Shown here in pieces: positions 6,132 to 10,061 of a stretch of DNA of 10,061 bases; position 1 is the first letter of the stretch, and each line of letters starts with the position of its first letter. Source of the stretch: Pseudomonadota bacterium (GTDB taxonomy: Bacteria; Pseudomonadota; Gammaproteobacteria; JAKAQQ01); assembly GCA_021828425.1 (NCBI GenBank), contig JAKARN010000041.1:1-10061 (forward strand), given 5' to 3'. Position numbers and translations under genes: made by a program. The notes below the pieces were generated by a model. The model was not told the origin of the DNA. It did not search any database and saw nothing but the letters and a program-made list of their open reading frames with translations.

Positions 6132-7619
6132 TCAGCCGTCCGCCGGCGGGGCGGATGCAGGCCGTGGCCGTCCGAGGGTCACCCCCCGCATCCAGACGGC
6201 GCCGGTCACGAGCAGAAGGACCCCGACGTTCAGGGCGAATGCCAGAAGACCGACGTTGACATCGGCGACGGGCTCGGGGAGGATGCCGCGCTCCCAGCGA
6301 ACCGGGGCACCGCCGAAAGAAAACAGGGTGAGGGCAACGACGCCCACCGTCCCGCCCGCCCAGACTGCGCTCCGGGGAACCGGGTTATGGGGCAGGAGGC
6401 TGGCCCACAGGGCGGGGGCGAGCTGGGTCACATAGCCGTAGCCGAGGAGCAAAAGCAGCACGATGCCCTGCCCGCTCAAGCGTTCAAACAGAATGGCGGC
6501 GGCCGCGATGAAGGGAACGAGTGCACGGGCCAGAAGGTTGAGCCGCTCCTCGTTCCACCGGGGCAGACAGGGACCGGCCACATTGCGTGCGAACTGGGTG
6601 GCAATCGCGAGCAAGAGCATGGAGCCCGGGACCAGTGCCGAAAGCAACCCGGCCCCGCCAATCAGGCCAAGCATCCAGCCGGGCAGCGTGTGGGCCGCGG
6701 CGGCCAAGAGGGCGAGATCATGGTTGGGAAGCCCCGGCAGAATCACGAGCGCCGCAAAACCGGCCAACAGGGCAAACAACAGGACGAGCTGGTAGAGCGG
6801 CAGGAAGATCGCGTTCTTGCGGAACAGGTCCTCATCCCGGGCGGCATAGATCGAGCCGAAGGTATGGGGCCAGAGGTAAAAGCCCAGAACCGAAAGCAGA
6901 ACCGTCGAACTGAACCAGACCGGGTTTTTGCCGGTGGCGGGCAGTTTGAGGAAACCGGGGTGCTGGCGGGCAATCGTGCGGAACAGGGGTCCGATGCCAC
7001 CGCTCGCGTGAATGGGGAGGAAGAGCCCGAGGAAGATCACGGCAGCGAGCAGGACCAGATCCTTGATGGCCGCCGTCCAGGCTGCGGCCCGGATACCCGA
7101 GGCCATCACATAGACGGTGAGCGCGAGCGTGCCGAGCAGGACGGCCACGAAGGATCCGACCTTCCCGGCCGTTGTCACTTGCACGATGAGACCGAGACCC
7201 TCGAGCTGGAGGGCCAGGTAGGGGAACATGGCGAGAATGCCCACGAGGGCCACCCCGAAGCCGAGCGTCCGGCTGTCGTACTTGGCCACGAAGAAATCGG
7301 TCTGGGAATAGAGCTTGCGGGTTCTCGCAAAACGCCAGATGGGCGGCAGCAGCCAATAGCCGAGTCCGTAGGCCAAAGCCCCGTAGGCGACAATGTAATA
7401 GGACGGGGCGCCCAAGCCGTAGGCCCAACCGCTTGCGCCGAGAAAGGTGAAGGTGGTGTAGATCTCTCCCGCGAGGAGAAAGAAGATCAGAAACCCGCCG
7501 AAACCGCGACGGCCGACCGTCCATTGCTCGAGGTTCATGACGCGGCCGCGGCGGGCCGCAAGACCGAGGCCCAGAACCCCGAGCCAAACGGCTGCCAGGA
7601 TGACGACGGCCGCGTTCAC
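6132..7619 (-). CDS. Sodium:solute symporter family permease
   Basis: This 495-residue protein has about 12-13 membrane segments and belongs to the sodium:solute symporter (SSS) family. Diagnostic blocks are WTVGRRGFGGFLIFFLLAGE (33-52), IYTTFTFLGASGWAYGLG (53-70), YDSRTLGFGVALVGILAMFP (114-133), LALQLEGLG and FLPLYQLVLLFALLAGFAAL. The pairing with a preceding DUF3311 protein is typical of the MctP-like monocarboxylate/amino-acid permease branch. It would couple sodium entry to solute uptake across the inner membrane; the solute is not readable from sequence. The GTG start at 7619 overlaps the DUF3311 TGA as GTGA. The flanking M20 amidohydrolase and gamma-glutamyltransferase suggest an acylated amino acid or gamma-glutamyl compound, or a product of one, as cargo. 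Confidence 0.92.
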   Translation of the reverse strand: MNAAVVILAAVWLGVLGLGLAARRGRVMNLEQWTVGRRGFGGFLIFFLLAGEIYTTFTFLGASGWAYGLGAPSYYIVAYGALAYGLGYWLLPPIWRFARTRKLYSQTDFFVAKYDSRTLGFGVALVGILAMFPYLALQLEGLGLIVQVTTAGKVGSFVAVLLGTLALTVYVMASGIRAAAWTAAIKDLVLLAAVIFLGLFLPIHASGGIGPLFRTIARQHPGFLKLPATGKNPVWFSSTVLLSVLGFYLWPHTFGSIYAARDEDLFRKNAIFLPLYQLVLLFALLAGFAALVILPGLPNHDLALLAAAAHTLPGWMLGLIGGAGLLSALVPGSMLLLAIATQFARNVAGPCLPRWNEERLNLLARALVPFIAAAAILFERLSGQGIVLLLLLGYGYVTQLAPALWASLLPHNPVPRSAVWAGGTVGVVALTLFSFGGAPVRWERGILPEPVADVNVGLLAFALNVGVLLLVTGAVWMRGVTLGRPRPASAPPADG

Positions 7620-7840
7620 CGGGGCGCGTGTCCGCCCCGTTCAATCCAGTAGACGAGCCCCATGAATCCGGAGGCGAGAGTCGTCCAGAGCAGAACCCAG
7701 AAAAGCAGGAAAGGCAGATCCAGGACCCAGGGATGGACCCGGTTCAGGAAGAAAGGACCGCCGAGCAGGGCTGCCGGAGCGGGTAACGAGAGGACGAGGG
7801 CGATGATCCGCCGCCAGCGAAGCCGGTGGTGGATTTTCAG
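7616..7840 (-). CDS. DUF3311 small membrane protein with CTG start
   Basis: This 74-residue protein lies between the M20 and symporter genes. It reads LRWRRIIALVLSLP early, then GGPFFLNRVHPWVLDLPFLL and FWVLLWTTLASGFMGLVYWI. That gives two membrane segments with an N-R-V-x-P-W turn, matching DUF3311, a family that almost always precedes SSS symporter genes and may be an accessory subunit. No ATG, GTG or TTG exists in the usable part of the frame. CTG at 7840 overlaps the M20 stop as CTGA and follows GAGGAGGG by three bases, so reinitiation there is the best reading; an ATC two codons later has better Shine-Dalgarno spacing. Its TGA overlaps the symporter GTG. Family call is firm, start codon is not. 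Confidence 0.83.
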   Translation of the reverse strand: MKIHHRLRWRRIIALVLSLPAPAALLGGPFFLNRVHPWVLDLPFLLFWVLLWTTLASGFMGLVYWIERGGHAPR

Positions 7841-9051
7841 AAACCCTCCTCGAGCAGGTGTCTTCCCGCGGTCAGGAACATCTCGACACCGTTGACGAGT
7901 GCGCTTTCGTCGATCGTGAAACGGGCGTGATGGTGGGGATAGACGGTTTCCGCGCCCGGCTGACCGGCCCCAACATAAAAGAAGGCACCCGGGGCCTTTT
8001 CCTGGAAGGCGGAAAAGTCCTCCCCGCCCATGTTCCGTTGGTCGAAATCGACCGCCCCTGCACCGAAGAGGGCTGTGGCCGACGCCTCGACCACCCGGTT
8101 CACGCCCTCATGATTGACGACGGGCCGGTAGCCCCGGTCGTAGCGAAACTCGTAGCTCGCCCGGTGGGCGGCCGCAAGTCCCGCCAGGATGGCTTCCATC
8201 CGTTCCGGGATGCGCTTGCGCAGCTCGGCATTGAAGGTCCGGACCGTCCCGTTCAGTTCGACGGTGCCCGGCAGGACATTGTGTGCGGTCCCGGCATGGA
8301 ACTGCGTCACGGAGACCACGAGACTGTCCAGAGGATCCGTCTCGCGCGAGACCAGCATCTGGAAGTTCTGAACCACCTGGCTCGCCAGCACGATCACGTC
8401 GACCGAGGACTGCGGGCGGGCCGCGTGCCCGCCCCGGCCGGTGAGCCGGATATGGAAAACGTCGGGTGCCGCCATCATGGGACCGTAGGTCACGGCGATC
8501 CGGCCGGCCGGCACATGCGCCCAGAGGTGGGTACCGATCACGGCATCGACTCCATCCATGACTCCCGCCCCGACCATCTCCTCCCCGCCACCCGGGAACA
8601 GTTCCTCGGCATGCTGGAACAGGAAGCGGATCTCGCCCGGCCATTCCTTGCGGAGTTCTCCGAACGACCGGGCCGCGGCGAGCAGCATCGCCGTATGGCC
8701 ATCGTGTCCGCAGGCATGCATCGCCCCCGGCCGCGCCGACCGGAAGGGAACCTCGTTTTCCTCGGTGATCGGCAGGGCATCCATGTCGGCCCGGATCGCG
8801 AGGATGCGACCCGAGCGCGCACCCTTGAGCACACCCACCACGCTCGTGCCCGCCGGATGACTGATGTCCATACCGGGAATCTCGGACAGGCGTTCGGTCA
8901 CGAAACGGGAGGTTTCATGCTCCTCAAAAGAAAGCTCGGGATGCTGGTGGAGATGGCGACGCCAGCGGATGAGATCGGGCTCCAGGGCCCGGGCCTGCTT
9001 GCGGGCGGATTCATGGATTCGAACGGACGGCAGTTCGGCGGGATGTCGCAT
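7837..9051 (-). CDS. M20-family amidohydrolase (HmrA/hippurate hydrolase-like)
   Basis: This 404-residue metalloenzyme belongs to the M20D amidohydrolase group (hippurate, N-acyl-amino-acid, IAA-conjugate hydrolases). It starts at ATG 9051 behind GGGAGAGAG. RRHLHQHPELSFEEHET (31-47) is the family opening. The metal-binding set is seen in ADMDALPI, MHACGHDGHT (C114, H116), FQHAEE (E149, E150), THLWA (H175) and PHHHARFTIDE near 372-382. The dimerisation lid spans about 190-300 (RLTGRGGHAARPQ, GTAHNVLPG). No signal peptide, so cytoplasmic. The reaction is cleavage of an acyl or peptide amide to free an amino acid. It is the first gene of an operon with DUF3311, the symporter and gamma-glutamyltransferase. 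The frame opens to 9222, but those 57 residues are not family-like. Confidence 0.94.
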   Translation of the reverse strand: MRHPAELPSVRIHESARKQARALEPDLIRWRRHLHQHPELSFEEHETSRFVTERLSEIPGMDISHPAGTSVVGVLKGARSGRILAIRADMDALPITEENEVPFRSARPGAMHACGHDGHTAMLLAAARSFGELRKEWPGEIRFLFQHAEELFPGGGEEMVGAGVMDGVDAVIGTHLWAHVPAGRIAVTYGPMMAAPDVFHIRLTGRGGHAARPQSSVDVIVLASQVVQNFQMLVSRETDPLDSLVVSVTQFHAGTAHNVLPGTVELNGTVRTFNAELRKRIPERMEAILAGLAAAHRASYEFRYDRGYRPVVNHEGVNRVVEASATALFGAGAVDFDQRNMGGEDFSAFQEKAPGAFFYVGAGQPGAETVYPHHHARFTIDESALVNGVEMFLTAGRHLLEEGF

Positions 9052-9096
9052 TGCATCTCTCTCCCTGTTTGTAGAAGAAAACGGACGGCCCGGCCC

Positions 9097-9125
9097 AAGC
9101 TGGCACACTTTGCCGGGGCTGTCAA
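9097..9125 (-). promoter_or_regulatory. Candidate sigma-70 promoter for the M20-symporter-Ggt operon
   Basis: A perfect TTGACA -35 (9125-9120) is followed by a 17-base spacer and CAGCTT (9102-9097), preceded by TGC, which fits an extended -10 with a weak hexamer. It lies about 45 bases before the M20 ATG. The remainder of the 205-base region between the M20 start and the HipA-like stop (9052-9256) shows no gene. Confidence 0.42.
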
Positions 9126-9256
9126 GCCGGGCGGATCGGGTTCGGCGCGATCCAAACTGATGGGGTGTGCGCCCGTTGCATCCCCCATTAACCCAAAGAG
9201 CCAACTCGTGGCACCAGGGCATCTAAGCGATGATGAATTGATCCTGCATCATGCGG

Positions 9257-9640
9257 TCAAATGCCCACTCCCCGGTACGGGATCGGATGGTATCCGTGCC
9301 CTTGTGGCGAGTGCAGGAGGTAGTCCATCTCTCCAGGCTGTCCGCCGACGTGCCGCTCGATCAGGCGGCGACCCCAAAAGTCGGGGCCGGCGTCGCGCAG
9401 CGCTCCGAACACGCCTTTGAGGTTTGTGGTTTCAAAGGTCCCACGGCCGAGCCTGAGCTCGACCAGATCGATATCGACGGCGTCCGCGCGTTTCAGATAG
9501 CTCTGACCGAAGGTGAAACGGCCAAGAGGCGTGCCCCGGTGATCGACAGTCAGGACGAACCGACCGGCCGTAACCGGGGATGTCTCCCCCGGCAGGGTGA
9601 TATGGACGAAGCATTCATTATTCGATGCCTTAGAAATCAT
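9257..9640 (-). CDS. hipA: Truncated HipA: N-terminal subdomain only (HipS-like)
   Basis: This 127-residue frame matches the N-terminal subdomain 1 (Couple_hipA) of HipA-type toxins: LTVDHRGTPLGRFTFGQSYL (30-49), DLVELRLGRGTFET (58-71), GVFGALRDAGPDFWGRRLIE (76-95) and MDYLLHSP (105-112). Full HipA is about 430 residues. Here similarity stops after LLHSP, just before the expected 'DRxGAL.FG' strand, and the ATP-binding, activation-loop and catalytic parts of the kinase are absent from the window. The last 15 residues (QGHGYHPIPYRGVGI) are unlike HipA, so a deletion probably lies near 9290-9310. The ATG at 9640 overlaps the HipB stop by 11 bases. It cannot phosphorylate GltX. It may be debris, or act like HipS, which corresponds to this subdomain in HipBST systems. 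Confidence 0.84.
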   Translation of the reverse strand: MISKASNNECFVHITLPGETSPVTAGRFVLTVDHRGTPLGRFTFGQSYLKRADAVDIDLVELRLGRGTFETTNLKGVFGALRDAGPDFWGRRLIERHVGGQPGEMDYLLHSPQGHGYHPIPYRGVGI

Positions 9641-9917
9641 CGCTCAACTTGGCTGGCTTGCGCGCCCGCTTCCGCTCTTTGAGCCGTGCAAGCACCAAGC
9701 CTCTCTCGTCCCGAATGGGATCGGCAACCTCGTCAAGCTGTCCGATCAGGTCGTAGGCCCATAGAAGCGCGGTGTAGATGGCGATACCGGTGGAGGGCTG
9801 CCCCCTTTCGGCATCCCGGACCGCGCGGACCCCGGTGCCGATCTTCTCGGCGACCTCCGCCAAGGTCAGATTCCGCCGTGTCCGGGCCGTGCGCAGATCG
9901 GCGCCCAGTCGCTTCAA
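9630..9917 (-). CDS. hipB: HipB-like XRE-family antitoxin (N-terminus frameshifted)
   Basis: This is an XRE helix-turn-helix protein, 95 residues from TTG 9917. LGADLRTARTRRNLTLAEVA (4-23), EKIGTGVRAVRDAERGQPST (24-43) and IYTALLWAYDLIGQLDEVAD (47-66) cover the whole HTH domain. The C-terminus is basic and ends KLSDDF. HipB dimers repress their own operon and hold HipA inactive. The gene overlaps the HipA-like frame, the usual hipBA arrangement. The family normally begins upstream with a stretch like AVEVALKRLG; that stretch (HAVEVA) is present just before the TTG in frame, but joins the natural ATG at 9970 only if one C is added to the run at 9935-9942. The TTG overlaps the stop of the out-of-frame leader as TTGA, which could permit restart. 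Confidence 0.82.
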   Translation of the reverse strand: MKRLGADLRTARTRRNLTLAEVAEKIGTGVRAVRDAERGQPSTGIAIYTALLWAYDLIGQLDEVADPIRDERGLVLARLKERKRARKPAKLSDDF

Positions 9918-9970
9918 CGCGACTTCGACGGCATGGGGGGGGCGGCGAGAAGAGGGTTGCGTTTAACCAT
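9914..9970 (-). other. Displaced 5' part of hipB (18-codon leader frame, broken at C8)
   Basis: From ATG 9970 the frame reads MVKRNPLLAAPPMPSKSR and stops at TGA 9914-9916. One extra C in the eight-C run (coding strand of 9935-9942) would instead give MVKRNPLLAAPPHAVEVALK, running straight into the HipB helix-turn-helix. That repaired sequence resembles the usual HipB N-terminus, so the break is probably recent, a sequencing error, or a switchable site. Confidence 0.68.
9935..9942. repeat. G8/C8 homopolymer at the hipB frame break
   Basis: Eight G on the plus strand sit exactly at the point where the two partial hipB frames must be joined by one base. Runs of this length are prone to slippage. 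Confidence 0.8.
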
Positions 9971-9981
9971 AGTCTATTTAG

Positions 9982-10050
9982 GGCATTTTATCTAAGTTAA
10001 CCTGCCATGAAAAGCATATATACACAACCAGGCATTTTCAACTTAAATGC
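9982..10050. repeat. Direct and inverted repeats in the AT-rich hipB leader
   Basis: GGCATTTT occurs at 9982-9989 and 10031-10038, 49 bases apart, each followed by a related AACTTAA/AAGTTAA element. The right copy is also part of an inverted repeat, GCATTT (10032-10037) with AAATGC (10045-10050). The stretch 9961-10061 is about 69% A+T, against roughly one-third elsewhere. No gene is seen from 9971 to the right edge. The repeats may be HipB operator sites. Confidence 0.45.
9985..10013 (-). promoter_or_regulatory. Candidate hipBA promoter, near-leaderless
   Basis: TTTTCA (10013-10008) and TAAAAT (9990-9985) have a 17-base spacer. The predicted transcript start is only about 8 bases before the ATG at 9970, and no Shine-Dalgarno precedes that ATG, so translation may be leaderless. 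A GGCATTTT copy (plus strand 9982-9989) overlaps the -10 element and could be an operator half. Confidence 0.45.
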
Positions 10051-10061
10051 TTTAAAAAGAA

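Noticed and set aside
6063..7652. 529-codon plus-strand open frame opposite the symporter gene
   Set aside because: It is charged, low-complexity and glycine/glutamate-rich in the way GC-rich antisense frames are, and the minus strand encodes an unmistakable SSS permease.
9101..9114. Sigma-54-like TGGCAC...TTGCC on the plus strand
   Set aside because: The GG-to-GC spacing is 8 rather than 10 bases, and it would drive transcription against the hip genes.
9052..9222. 57-residue N-terminal extension of the M20 enzyme
   Set aside because: It has no family similarity, contains the candidate promoter, and the ATG at 9051 has a good Shine-Dalgarno and the usual family start.
9230..9252. Inverted repeat ATGATG...CATCAT just past the HipA-like stop
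   Set aside because: A 6-bp stem with an 11-base loop and no T-tract; too weak to call a terminator or attachment site.
7858..9420. 520-codon plus-strand open frame opposite the M20 gene
   Set aside because: No family motifs; it is the antisense shadow of a clear M20 enzyme and crosses into the HipA-like gene.

Overview
This is GC-rich bacterial DNA (about two-thirds G+C by eye), most likely from a proteobacterium. The signs are a periplasmic DsbC/DsbG-type thiol-disulfide protein with a Sec signal, a signal-less BtuF-like cobalamin-binding protein of a type common in proteobacteria, and a DUF3311/sodium-solute symporter pair. I cannot name a genus from the sequence. The last 100 bases are about 69% A+T and stand out sharply.

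Layout, left to right. The 5' part of a secreted repeat protein runs off the left edge on the minus strand (1-305). A divergent plus-strand gene follows, encoding a 169-residue protein that resembles a GNAT-type acyltransferase (514-1023). It converges on a minus-strand four-helix membrane protein (1059-1499). After a 289-base divergent intergenic region with T-tracts and a direct repeat comes the plus-strand BtuF-like protein (1789-2589). Its 3' end overlaps the 3' end of a minus-strand metallo-beta-lactamase-fold hydrolase (2580-3680). Upstream of that hydrolase is a DsbG-like protein (3722 or so to 4524) with its own candidate promoter.

From 9051 down to 4585 runs a tightly packed minus-strand operon: M20 amidohydrolase, DUF3311 small membrane protein, sodium:solute symporter and cytoplasmic-type gamma-glutamyltransferase. 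The junctions are CTGA, GTGA and an 8-base gap, so translational coupling is likely. The 74-residue DUF3311 gene has no ATG or GTG and appears to start at CTG. The set reads as an uptake-and-hydrolysis unit for an N-acylated or gamma-glutamyl compound; the substrate is not evident.

The right end holds a damaged HipB/HipA toxin-antitoxin pair on the minus strand. The HipB reading frame is broken at a run of eight C (coding strand), with a possible restart at a TTG overlapping the stop. HipA is cut to its N-terminal subdomain and lacks the kinase. These genes and their AT-rich leader look like acquired DNA in decay, or a minimal HipS-like remnant. The remainder of the window looks like ordinary chromosomal housekeeping and accessory content.
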